DNA of 8,473 nucleotides from an uncultured Myxococcales bacterium (GCA_937915965.1 CALGHC010000102.1:1-8473); one strand, 5' to 3'; counted from the first letter of the stretch, positions 1 through 5,848 are shown. Notes: generated by a model not told the origin, from the letters alone. A program made the numbers and translations.

Positions 1-39
1 CTCCTTCAGTCCTCCATCAGTCCTCCTTCAGTCCTCCAC
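1..39. repeat. 11-bp short tandem repeat upstream of etfA
   Basis: The unit CCTCCTTCAGT occurs as a copy cut by the window edge (1-10), CCTCCATCAGT (11-21), CCTCCTTCAGT (22-32) and a partial CCTCC (33-37). The array ends a few bases before the etfA SD. On the plus strand it is pyrimidine-rich and would not act as an SD; on the minus strand it reads as repeated GGAGGA. It lies in the gap to the presumed upstream gene and may extend beyond the window. No function is evident. Confidence 0.75.
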
Positions 40-54
40 AAGACGGAGCCCACA

Positions 55-1038
55 ATGAGCAAGATTCTTGTCCTCGCCGAGCACAAAGACGGTGCCGTCC
101 GCAAGGCGACCTTGAACACCCTGGAGATGGCGCGGCAGCTCGCTGCCAAGACCGGCGCTTCGATCGAGTTCGCGGTCCTCGGCCACAACATCGGCGGCGT
201 CGCGGCCCAGCTCAGTGGCTACGGAGCTCAGGCCATTCACGTCGCCGATCACGCCGATCTGGCCTGGCCGCTGGCTGGACCTTGGGCGAAGGTGCTCGCC
301 GATCTCGCGCAGGCAGTCGACGCGACCGTTGTCGCCGCCTCAGCGACCTCCCTGGGCAAGGACATCTTGCCGCGCGTCGCCGCTCGGCTTGGCGCTGGCA
401 TGGCGAGCGATATCGTCGGCATCGTCGATGCCGATGGCGGCGTCGGCTACCGTCGGCCCATGTGGGCGGGCGCGCTGCTCGCGGATGTTGTCATCGACAG
501 CGACGTGCACGTCCTGACCGCCCGCTCCTCGGCCTTCGACGCGGCGGCCAAGACCGGCGGCGAGTCGTCCATTGGGGACTTCGCGGCCGATCCGGACCTC
601 GCCACCGCGCGCGTGCGCTTCGTGAGCTTCGACGCTGTGGTCAGCGAGCGTCCCGAGCTGACTGAGGCCGACGTCGTCGTCGCCGGGGGCCGTGGACTCA
701 AGTCGGCGGAAGGTTTCGCTTCGGTCATGGAACCACTCGCCGACTGCCTGGACGCCGCGATTGGTTCGTCACGGGCCGCCGTCGACGATGGTTTTTGCCC
801 GAACGACTGCCAGATCGGCCAGACCGGCAAGGTCGTCGCTCCCAACCTGTACTTCGCGGTCGCCATCTCAGGCGCCATCCAGCACCTCGCCGGCATGAAG
901 AACTCGAAGGTGATCGTCGCCATCAACACCCGCGACGACGAGCCGATCTTCAAGGTCGCCGACTACGGTCTCGTCGCCGACGCCTTCAAGGCCGTCCCGG
1001 AGCTGGTCGAGAAGATCAGGGCCCACAAGGGCAGCTAG
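55..1038 (+). CDS. etfA: Electron transfer flavoprotein alpha subunit
   Basis: This is the FAD-binding alpha subunit of the cytoplasmic ETF heterodimer. ETF takes electrons from acyl-CoA and other dehydrogenases and passes them to ETF:quinone oxidoreductase. At 327 aa the length is normal for the short (non-FixB-extended) form. The N-terminal half (about 1-180) is the Rossmann-like ETF domain, starting MSKILVLAEHKDG. The C-terminal half carries the FAD-domain signature in order: VVVAGGRGL (207-215), GSSRAAVD (237-244), QIGQTGK (253-259), ISGAIQHLAGM (271-281), VAIN (288-291) and ADYGLVAD (302-309). After VAIN the usual K-D is replaced by T-R-D-D, a mild departure. The ATG is preceded by GGAG (45-48) at a 6-nt spacing. 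ETF alpha is normally encoded next to the beta subunit, so etfB probably ends just upstream. The gene downstream is convergent, so etfA is probably the last gene of its operon. Confidence 0.97.
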   Translation: MSKILVLAEHKDGAVRKATLNTLEMARQLAAKTGASIEFAVLGHNIGGVAAQLSGYGAQAIHVADHADLAWPLAGPWAKVLADLAQAVDATVVAASATSLGKDILPRVAARLGAGMASDIVGIVDADGGVGYRRPMWAGALLADVVIDSDVHVLTARSSAFDAAAKTGGESSIGDFAADPDLATARVRFVSFDAVVSERPELTEADVVVAGGRGLKSAEGFASVMEPLADCLDAAIGSSRAAVDDGFCPNDCQIGQTGKVVAPNLYFAVAISGAIQHLAGMKNSKVIVAINTRDDEPIFKVADYGLVADAFKAVPELVEKIRAHKGS

Positions 1039-1053
1039 GTCGCCGAGACCGTC

Positions 1054-1079
1054 GAGGCGTCGGGACCGGAGCCCGCCTC
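1054..1079. terminator. Possible bidirectional hairpin between convergent genes
   Basis: Only 46 bp separate the stops of etfA and the convergent membrane-protein gene. Within them GAGGCG (1054-1059) pairs perfectly with CGCCTC (1074-1079) around a 14-nt loop. An alternative fold pairs GAGG/CCTC and CGGG/CCCG. There is no T-run on either strand, so it does not meet the intrinsic terminator pattern. It is listed because its position, symmetric between two gene ends, is where a shared terminator would be. Confidence 0.25.
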
Positions 1080-1084
1080 CGCGT

Positions 1085-3268
1085 TCACGATCGCTTCAGA
1101 CCGACAACCAGAGCCAGCAGGTAGAGCACCGCGCCGATGAGGTACAGCGCCTCGAGGCCGAGCGCCATGCCCAGGTATTCCAGCGCCCCGCCCACCATAG
1201 CGCCGAGCAGGTTGGAACCGAACAACAGGTTGGGTCGCGTCGACGCCCTGAAGCGGGTCGAGAAGACGACCCCCGCGAGCGCAATCGGCGAGAAGAAGAA
1301 GAGCGCAGCCAGCGGCAGACGCAAGGCGAACGGTGCAGCGCGCAGCTGGCCCGGATCGAGCGCCCAACCGACGATCAACAGGGCCACGACGCCGGCGTAC
1401 AAGAGCCGCACTGGCGGCCTTGGCCACCGCATCGCCACGGTGTTGGCGGCGAGGACGGCGATCAGGATGGCCCCGAACGTGATGGCGTTGACCGCCCAGG
1501 TCGAGCCAAATAGGAGCGCGATCTCAGTGACGCTGCGCGTCTCGAGCAACATGAAGCCAGCGCCGAGGAAGAACAGCTCGGCGTTGACCCGCCGTTGTGT
1601 TCGCTCGATCAGTCCGAAGGACAGCAGCCCAAGGCCGACGACCAGCACCATGAAGAAGAGGTAGTGGCCCGGTAGGCCCCGCTCGGCGAGGTAGAGAAAC
1701 GGCCAGTCGTCGGTCGGCAGGCCTTCCTCGGCGGCGACCGCGGCGACGGCCTCCGCCGATGACGGCTGCCACCGCTCGGGTCGGTCGCTCCAGAAGATGC
1801 GGCCGTTTGTCCACGGAACACGTGTGGTCTGGGGGGGCTGGCCGAGTGCCACCGTCATCAGGCCAAAAAGGCGCTGCTTGAGCCACGTGGTCGCGGTTGT
1901 AAATGTCACCGCGAGCCGACCTCCCGGCGCGAGTGAGCGGGCCGCCTCGCCAAACGATTCGACCGTGTAGACGTAGTTGTCGATGCGCAACGTCGAGAAG
2001 CTCGACAGCAGGGTGTGGCTGTCGAGGAACCCGAAGACGATCGTATCGAACCGCGCCGCCGTGGTGCTCGGGTCGGTGCCCGCGTCCTCGGCGATGTGGG
2101 CGAGGAAAGACCGAGCGTCATCGATCACGACCGTCACGCGCGGGTCGTCGTAAGGCCGTTCGGGGTGCAGGCTTCTTCCCAGCGCCAAGATGCCCGGGTC
2201 GATCTCCACCGCCGTGACCGAGGTCGCGCCGTTGCGCAGGGCCGCCTGAACGTCATTGCCGGTGCCGGCGCCGACGACGAGTACGCGGCCGGCCTCGTGG
2301 CCGGCGTAGGGCAGGTCGTACAGCCGCCGCCAGCCAGCGAGGAACGCCTGGCGACCCTCGGCGGGCGAGGCCAGCGCAGGATCGGCGTCGTCGAGGCGCG
2401 TCGGCGCGTCGCTCAGATCGAGGGCCATCTGGTGGTAATCGTTGTTGACGCGGACGCGCCACCCGAGCGGCTGTGCCTCTTCGCCGCCGTTCTCGTTCGT
2501 GGTTGTGACCGGGCTGACCTCGATCTTGTAGTAGGGCGACCAAACGTAGGGCGCACCGGCTGCAGCGACCAGGATCAGGACCAGCGCGACCGCGACCGCG
2601 CGGGCCACGCCGGCCGCCCCCCGCCACGGCGTGACCAGCGCGAGCGCCGCGCAACCCAGCGCGAGCCACACGACCGGCGGCGTCGACAACTGCGCGCACA
2701 GCGTGAAAGCGATCACACCGGCGATGCTGCCGAGCAGGTCGGCGCCGTAAGCGCGCAGTGGCGGCAAGTGCTCAAAGAGTCGGCCGATTCGATGACCGAG
2801 CAAGGTGAAGAAGATCGCGGTTCCAACAAAGAGGACGGTGATCACGACGTAGAAGCTTGTCCCCGCCAGGGCGGTCGTCACCGTCTTGAGCCACGGCGTC
2901 AATCCCGCCAGCCAGCCGACGGCCTGGCCGCCGATGTGCGGCGCTTCTCCCGACCAGATGTGCTCGCCAGCCGGGTCCACCGTCTGCGCAGAGCCCAAGA
3001 TGAGCGTGGCCGCGATCAGACCGAGCAAGGCCGCAGGCCACCAGCGAAAGATCGCCGCCTCGAATCGCGACAGCAACGCGCCGGCCCCCAGACCGAGGAA
3101 CGCCGCGATGAGAATGAGGTTGGTGAAATAGCCCACGACGCGAACGCTGCCTGGCACCAGCCGGATCAGGGCGAGCTCCAGAAAGAGACCACTCGCAGAC
3201 AGCAAGGCGAGCGTCGCGAGCGCCCGACGGGTGGACTGGGCGTTGGTTTCGGGCGCGGGTTCAGACAC
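1085..3268 (-). CDS. Membrane-embedded spermidine-synthase-like SAM-binding protein
   Basis: This 727-aa inner-membrane protein has three parts. Residues about 15-240 hold seven hydrophobic segments, beginning with the GLFLELALIRLV stretch seen in membrane homologues of spermidine synthase. Residues about 325-460 are a soluble class I methyltransferase/aminopropyltransferase fold: GRVLVVGAGTGND (327-339, nucleotide-binding loop), AVEIDP (353-358), DDARSFL (383-389) and FDTIVFGFLDSH (407-418). TDDWPFLYL (519-527) leads into seven more hydrophobic segments (about 535-725), including FMLLETRSVTEIALLFGSTW and LFFFSPIAL. The classical SpdSyn catalytic stretch (D-S-S-D-P-like) is replaced by F-G-F-L-D-S-H, so aminopropyl transfer to polyamines is not assured and the real substrate is unknown. 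The start is GTG (3266-3268), supported by GGGAG (3278-3282) at 9 nt and by the position of the first membrane segment. The reading frame stays open 102 codons further upstream but contains no ATG, GTG or TTG. The gene is divergent from the YD-repeat gene and convergent with etfA. Confidence 0.88.
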   Translation of the reverse strand: MSEPAPETNAQSTRRALATLALLSASGLFLELALIRLVPGSVRVVGYFTNLILIAAFLGLGAGALLSRFEAAIFRWWPAALLGLIAATLILGSAQTVDPAGEHIWSGEAPHIGGQAVGWLAGLTPWLKTVTTALAGTSFYVVITVLFVGTAIFFTLLGHRIGRLFEHLPPLRAYGADLLGSIAGVIAFTLCAQLSTPPVVWLALGCAALALVTPWRGAAGVARAVAVALVLILVAAAGAPYVWSPYYKIEVSPVTTTNENGGEEAQPLGWRVRVNNDYHQMALDLSDAPTRLDDADPALASPAEGRQAFLAGWRRLYDLPYAGHEAGRVLVVGAGTGNDVQAALRNGATSVTAVEIDPGILALGRSLHPERPYDDPRVTVVIDDARSFLAHIAEDAGTDPSTTAARFDTIVFGFLDSHTLLSSFSTLRIDNYVYTVESFGEAARSLAPGGRLAVTFTTATTWLKQRLFGLMTVALGQPPQTTRVPWTNGRIFWSDRPERWQPSSAEAVAAVAAEEGLPTDDWPFLYLAERGLPGHYLFFMVLVVGLGLLSFGLIERTQRRVNAELFFLGAGFMLLETRSVTEIALLFGSTWAVNAITFGAILIAVLAANTVAMRWPRPPVRLLYAGVVALLIVGWALDPGQLRAAPFALRLPLAALFFFSPIALAGVVFSTRFRASTRPNLLFGSNLLGAMVGGALEYLGMALGLEALYLIGAVLYLLALVVGLKRS

Positions 3269-3277
3269 GTTTGCGGG

Positions 3278-3282
3278 CTCCC
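3278..3282 (-). promoter_or_regulatory. Ribosome binding site of the membrane SAM-binding gene
   Basis: Read on the minus strand this is GGGAG, nine bases before GTG at 3268. It fixes the start, because the frame is open upstream but lacks any canonical start codon. Confidence 0.7.
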
Positions 3283-3366
3283 GTGAGGGCCGGGGGATGG
3301 TAGCTGGCGGCGGTCTCAGCGTCCATGCGACTGAACGGGCACCCGTGAGGCAGTCCTTTGACGGGC

Positions 3367-3528
3367 CCGGCTTGCCCGGCTTGGCCGGCTTGGCCGGCTT
3401 GCCCGGCTTGGCCGGCTTGGCCGGCTTGCCCGGCTTGCCCGGCTTGCCCGGTTTGCCCGGTTTGCCCGGTTTGCCCGGTTTGCCCGGCTTGGCCGGCTTG
3501 CCCGGCTTGCTCGGCTTGCTCGGCTTGC
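3367..3528. repeat. 9-bp minisatellite, 18 perfect-length copies
   Basis: There are eighteen head-to-tail 9-mers with no indels. The unit variants are a=CCGGCTTGC, b=CCGGCTTGG, c=CCGGTTTGC and d=TCGGCTTGC, in the order a b b a b b a a a c c c c b a a d d. The doubled abb block and the runs of c and d show recent slippage or unequal exchange. Because nine is a multiple of three, reading frames survive copy-number change. Plus strand gives Gly-Leu-Pro/Ala. Minus strand gives Gly/Ala-Lys-Pro, Gly-Gln-Ala-like or Ala-Ser-Arg depending on frame. Self-complementary CCGG and GCCGGC cores would form short hairpins, e.g. GCCGG-CTTGG-CCGGC. Confidence 0.97.
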
Positions 3529-3566
3529 CCTGTGGAGTTCCACCGGTGGATGATGCGGTCGATCTG

Positions 3567-3584
3567 GCGGCGGTCTATCGCCGC
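3567..3584 (+). promoter_or_regulatory. Hairpin just upstream of the YD-gene ribosome binding site
   Basis: GCGGCG (3567-3572) pairs perfectly with CGCCGC (3579-3584) around a six-base loop GTCTAT, six bases before the GGAGG SD. In an mRNA it would be a stable leader hairpin and could affect ribosome access or mRNA stability. No T-run follows, so it is not an obvious terminator. Stems like this also arise by chance in very GC-rich DNA. Confidence 0.35.
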
Positions 3585-3590
3585 TGCCGC

Positions 3591-3595
3591 GGAGG
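3591..3595 (+). promoter_or_regulatory. Ribosome binding site of the YD-repeat gene
   Basis: GGAGG lies four bases before ATG at 3600. This is a strong SD at slightly short spacing. It sets the start at 3600 rather than at GTG 3231 or ATG 3297, which lie further upstream in the same open frame. Confidence 0.65.
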
Positions 3596-3599
3596 CCCC

Positions 3600-4667
3600 A
3601 TGCGTCGATCTGATACGCGCAACCGCGAGCTCGGCTCGAAGTTGCGCCTGCGGCCCGAGCGCTGCGTGCCGTCTGCCGCCTGGATGATTCTTCTGTGTGC
3701 ACCCCTGGCCTGCGCCGACGCAACCGACGACGGGGCTCTGGCGGGCCGTTTCGATTACGCAGTCAGCGAGATAGCGTCCTCCGTCTTCAGCCAGGACACC
3801 GCCATCGTGATTGCCACTGAGACGTTCGCATACGACTCGGCGGGACTGCCAAGCCACAGCCAGCGCAACCAGTTGGTCGACGGCGGGGGCATGGAGCCGG
3901 ACGCTCGCCTGACCTGGCAGTATGGCGCAAAGGGTCACCCGCTGCGGCTCGATTACGTCGTCGAGGTCGGTGGCACCTGGCGGGACAGCGCCCGGTTGAC
4001 GTGGACCTGGCAGGGGGACCGTCTCCTTGAGTACGGAAGCCAGGTGCCTGACGGTGCCGGCGATTGGCGCCCCGACGAACGCTATGCGCTCGACTACGAC
4101 CAGGCTGGCCGGACGGTCGCGGTGACGCGTCAGTTGCCCGACAGCGACGGAGCGTGGCAAGCGAAGTCACGCGTGACCATCGATTGGCACGCGGATGGCC
4201 GCGTCATCGGCAGGCGCTTCGAGTATGCCAGCGGCGAGACCTGGTATTCGAACAACCAGCCGGAACGTTGGGTCTACGATGACGGCGGCCGCCTCGCTCA
4301 GATCGAGACAGGCTGGCAGAGCGGCGACCAGTGGCAGGCACAGCAGATTCGCCGCTTCGACTTCGACGCGGCCGGCGATCTCGAGATGACCGTTGAGCTC
4401 TTCGACTCCTGGCAAAACGGCGCCCGCGAGTGGCGAGCCGTCTGGCAGAACCGCTACAGCCGCGACGCGACCGGCAGGCCGGTACAGGTCACACGGCTGC
4501 AGAGGCAGGGCTGGGATGGCCCGTGGATCGAATACAGCCGCCAAGACCTGACCCTCGCGCCTGGCACCTCCCGTGGCAGCGAGCGTCTCGCGCTGGGCTC
4601 CTGGTCGCCATTGCAAGGCGAGCTGCTGTCGCGCTACGGGCACGTCGAGGTCCGCTCGGCGCCCTGA
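3600..4667 (+). CDS. Secreted YD-repeat (RHS-like) protein
   Basis: This 355-aa exported protein is built of tandem beta-hairpin-like repeats. After an Arg-rich N-terminus a hydrophobic stretch (about 25-39, AAWMILLCAPLACA) ends in A-C-A before D40, a plausible signal peptidase I site. The C38 context (P-L-A-C) is only a poor lipobox. From about 78 to 318 there are roughly eight repeats of 29-34 aa, each with an aromatic-x-[YDW]-x-x-x-G-[RHD] turn. Examples are FAYDSAGLP (77-84), LDYDQAGRTV (164-173), IDWHADGRVI (194-203), WVYDDGGRLA (224-233), FDFDAAGDLE (253-262) and SRDATGRPVQ (287-296). Most repeats then have a Trp about 15-20 residues further on. The pattern matches YD/RHS repeats and secreted Bacteroidota-type W...Y-D-x-x-G proteins. 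It lacks the RHS core and a C-terminal toxin, so a polymorphic toxin is unlikely. The SD-supported ATG was chosen; the frame is open upstream through the Gly-Leu-Pro array. Exact function is unknown. Confidence 0.82.
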   Translation: MRRSDTRNRELGSKLRLRPERCVPSAAWMILLCAPLACADATDDGALAGRFDYAVSEIASSVFSQDTAIVIATETFAYDSAGLPSHSQRNQLVDGGGMEPDARLTWQYGAKGHPLRLDYVVEVGGTWRDSARLTWTWQGDRLLEYGSQVPDGAGDWRPDERYALDYDQAGRTVAVTRQLPDSDGAWQAKSRVTIDWHADGRVIGRRFEYASGETWYSNNQPERWVYDDGGRLAQIETGWQSGDQWQAQQIRRFDFDAAGDLEMTVELFDSWQNGAREWRAVWQNRYSRDATGRPVQVTRLQRQGWDGPWIEYSRQDLTLAPGTSRGSERLALGSWSPLQGELLSRYGHVEVRSAP

Positions 4668-4758
4668 GCCGAGCGCGATCTGCGCAATCTGCACACACCT
4701 ACTTGAACCGCCGGCCGCACATCGCGCGTCCACATGGCGGGACCACGGCAATCGCGTT

Positions 4759-4860
4759 TGCCACGGGAACCGGGTCTGCCACGGGAACTGGTCTGCCACG
4801 GGAACTGGTCTGCCACTGGAACTGGTCTGCAACGGGAACTGGTTTGCCACGGGAGCTACG
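4759..4860. repeat. 17-bp tandem repeat, six copies
   Basis: The consensus is TGCCACGGGAACTGGTC. Copies start at 4759 (18 bp, ends ACCGGGTC), 4777, 4794 (identical to the previous one), 4811 (one G to T), 4828 (TGCAACGGGAACTGGTT) and 4845 (degenerate 3' end). The stretch 4741-4758 matches the first copy at about 12 of 18 positions and may be a decayed seventh copy. The period is not a multiple of three, so the array is unlikely to be under protein-coding selection. It ends about 20 bases before the SD of the extensin-like gene, in the likely promoter or 5'-leader zone. Confidence 0.93.
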
Positions 4861-4880
4861 TTCCTTGAGGTCCACCACCG

Positions 4881-4887
4881 AGGAGGT
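4881..4887 (+). promoter_or_regulatory. Ribosome binding site of the extensin-like gene
   Basis: AGGAGGT, fully complementary to the 16S 3' end, sits four bases before ATG at 4892. It places the start there, directly before a signal peptide, and excludes the much longer upstream open frame. Confidence 0.85.
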
Positions 4888-4891
4888 CCCA

Positions 4892-5719
4892 ATGCGTGTA
4901 TCTGCCCGAAACCAGCCAACGTTCTGCGGTCCCCGTCGGCGGGCATACAGGGCGTCGGCCGGGCTCTGTGCTGTGTTGTTGCTGGCCAGCTCGCCCGCCT
5001 TGAGCGACCCGCCGAGCGCGGTCACCGTGCCCGCCGAGACTCTGGACGACACCTACCCGCTCGATACGGTTGAGCGTCAGGTGCCCGGTCGAGGCAGCTT
5101 CCGTTGTCCCACCGTACCGTTGGTTCGTTACCCTGGCAGCGCGCTGCGCTACCACAGCGCCGTTCGGGTCAATCCGTACTTTCGCGAGCGCCTCGGGCGC
5201 TTCGAGCAGGTCGTCGCCGACGTGGCGCGCGAGATCTATGGGCGGGCGCCACGCAGGATTCGCCACATCGGAACCTACAACTGCCGGCGTATTGGCGGCT
5301 GGCCGACCCTGATCAGCGAGCATGGGCTTGGCAACGGCATCGACATCGCAGGTTTCCAGTTCGCTCGGGCCGCCCGCGCTGAGTCGCTACCCGCCGGCCT
5401 GCCCGCTGTCCTGCGCCGTCCTTTCCATGTGAGCGTTCTGCGCCATTGGCGCTCCACAGACCCTGCGGGAGCCGTGCACGCGCGCTTCCTGCACACCCTG
5501 GCTCGGCGGCTGATCGCACGTCGCGACATCTTCCGCGTGCTACTCGGCCCCGGCTACCCCGGGCATGACAACCATTTCCACTTTGACGTGGCGCCTTGGC
5601 GCCTCATCGACATGGACCTCGGGCCAGACCAGGGCGCGGCCTCCATCGCGCCCGCCGCGGTCGTGCCGGGCTTGGACGCGGCCGCAGAAGGGAATAAGCT
5701 TGGCCTCCAGCGGCGTTGA
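4892..5719 (+). CDS. Secreted extensin-like (M15-fold) protein, putative zinc peptidoglycan hydrolase
   Basis: This 275-aa exported protein carries an extensin-like C-terminal domain (Extensin_2 type), which is related to the LAS/M15 zinc peptidases that cut cell-wall peptides. The signal peptide is about 1-38, with hydrophobic core AGLCAVLLLASSPALS and cleavage probably after A-L-S before DPP. The domain runs about 70-240: RCP (71-73), the helix VNPYFRERLGRFEQVVADVA (93-112), GTYNCR (127-132), SEHGLGNGIDIAGF (142-155), and GPGYPGHDNHFHFDV (219-233). By family analogy the zinc ligands would be H144, D151 and H230, with H228 probably catalytic; all are present. C72 and C131 could form a disulfide. 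A linker (about 160-175) is longer than usual, and a 40-residue Ala/Gly-rich tail follows the domain. The start is fixed by the AGGAGGT at 4881-4887. The likely job is periplasmic or extracellular peptidoglycan remodelling; substrate and activity are inferred. Confidence 0.88.
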   Translation: MRVSARNQPTFCGPRRRAYRASAGLCAVLLLASSPALSDPPSAVTVPAETLDDTYPLDTVERQVPGRGSFRCPTVPLVRYPGSALRYHSAVRVNPYFRERLGRFEQVVADVAREIYGRAPRRIRHIGTYNCRRIGGWPTLISEHGLGNGIDIAGFQFARAARAESLPAGLPAVLRRPFHVSVLRHWRSTDPAGAVHARFLHTLARRLIARRDIFRVLLGPGYPGHDNHFHFDVAPWRLIDMDLGPDQGAASIAPAAVVPGLDAAAEGNKLGLQRR

Positions 5720-5725
5720 CGCCAG

Positions 5726-5790
5726 GAGCTGTCGGCGAACCCACGGGCGGCTCTCGGCGGACCGCAGGGTGCGGCTCTCGGCGGACCGCA
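5726..5790. repeat. 24-bp direct repeat, two good copies and one decayed
   Basis: GCGGCTCTCGGCGGACCGCA is present identically at 5747-5766 and 5771-5790, a 24-bp period. A decayed copy, GAGCTGTCGGCGAACCCA, lies at 5726-5743, and weak similarity continues at about 5795-5815. The junction CCGCA-GGG-TGCGG (5762-5774) forms a perfect five-bp hairpin. The array begins immediately after the end of the extensin-like gene. Confidence 0.85.
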
Positions 5791-5832
5791 AAGGGCGCTG
5801 CCGGTCGACCGAAAAGGTGGACGCCGGCGCCG

Positions 5833-5848
5833 TTGTAGTCGACAACAA
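5833..5848. promoter_or_regulatory. 16-bp near-palindrome, possible operator
   Basis: TTGTAGTCGACAACAA is an inverted repeat with a single mismatched pair (A/A) around a GTCGAC centre. It lies 77 bp upstream of the lipoprotein start, a suitable distance for a dimeric regulator. It is also AT-richer than its surroundings. It is a single occurrence with no match to a known operator that I recognise. Confidence 0.3.

Larger units (their letters stand above)
3269..3599. other. Divergent intergenic region holding a minisatellite
   Basis: This 331-bp gap lies between two divergently transcribed genes and must hold both promoters. Half of it (3367-3528) is the 9-bp array. The remainder is 98 bp on the membrane-gene side and 71 bp on the YD-gene side, the latter with a hairpin (3567-3584) and an SD. 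I could not identify -35/-10 boxes with any confidence. The plus frame is open through the whole gap into the YD gene, and the minus frame is open from 3574 into the membrane gene, so part of it could be, or once have been, coding. No tRNA-like, IS-like or att-like structure is visible. Confidence 0.7.
4668..4891. other. Intergenic gap with 17-bp repeat array
   Basis: This 224-bp gap lies between the YD-repeat gene and the extensin-like gene. The first 70 bases show nothing I can assign; a small GCGC-GATCT-GCGC stem near 4673-4685 has no T-run. From 4741 on it is dominated by the 17-bp array, and it ends with the SD of the next gene. The plus frame is open across it from 4430, overlapping the YD gene in another frame. 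That is a GC-rich artefact, because a 17-bp period shifts frame at each copy. Confidence 0.6.

Noticed and set aside
2015..3286. Plus-strand frame of about 423 codons
   Set aside because: It is antisense to the membrane protein, highly charged (Arg, Asp, Gln) and without domain signatures, which is typical of an antisense artefact.
3261..4160. Minus-strand frame of about 299 codons with a Gly-Gln-Ala repeat
   Set aside because: It lies antisense to the YD-repeat gene, has no recognisable domain and runs through the array. It is best explained as a GC-rich shadow frame.
3600..4667. RHS-type polymorphic toxin
   Set aside because: The protein is only 355 aa, with no RHS core motif, no variable C-terminal toxin and no adjacent immunity gene.
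4834..4847. Sigma-54-like promoter (GG then GC at the -24/-12 spacing, with TTTGC)
   Set aside because: The -24 element reads CGGGAAC rather than TGGCAC. The spacing recurs simply because of the 17-bp repeat, so there is no independent support.
4759..4860. CRISPR-like array
   Set aside because: The 17-bp units are head to tail with no spacers between them; the same holds for the 9-bp array at 3367-3528.
4430..4891. Long N-terminal extension of the extensin-like gene
   Set aside because: It overlaps the YD gene in another frame and crosses the frame-shifting 17-bp array. A perfect SD and signal peptide mark the start at 4892.
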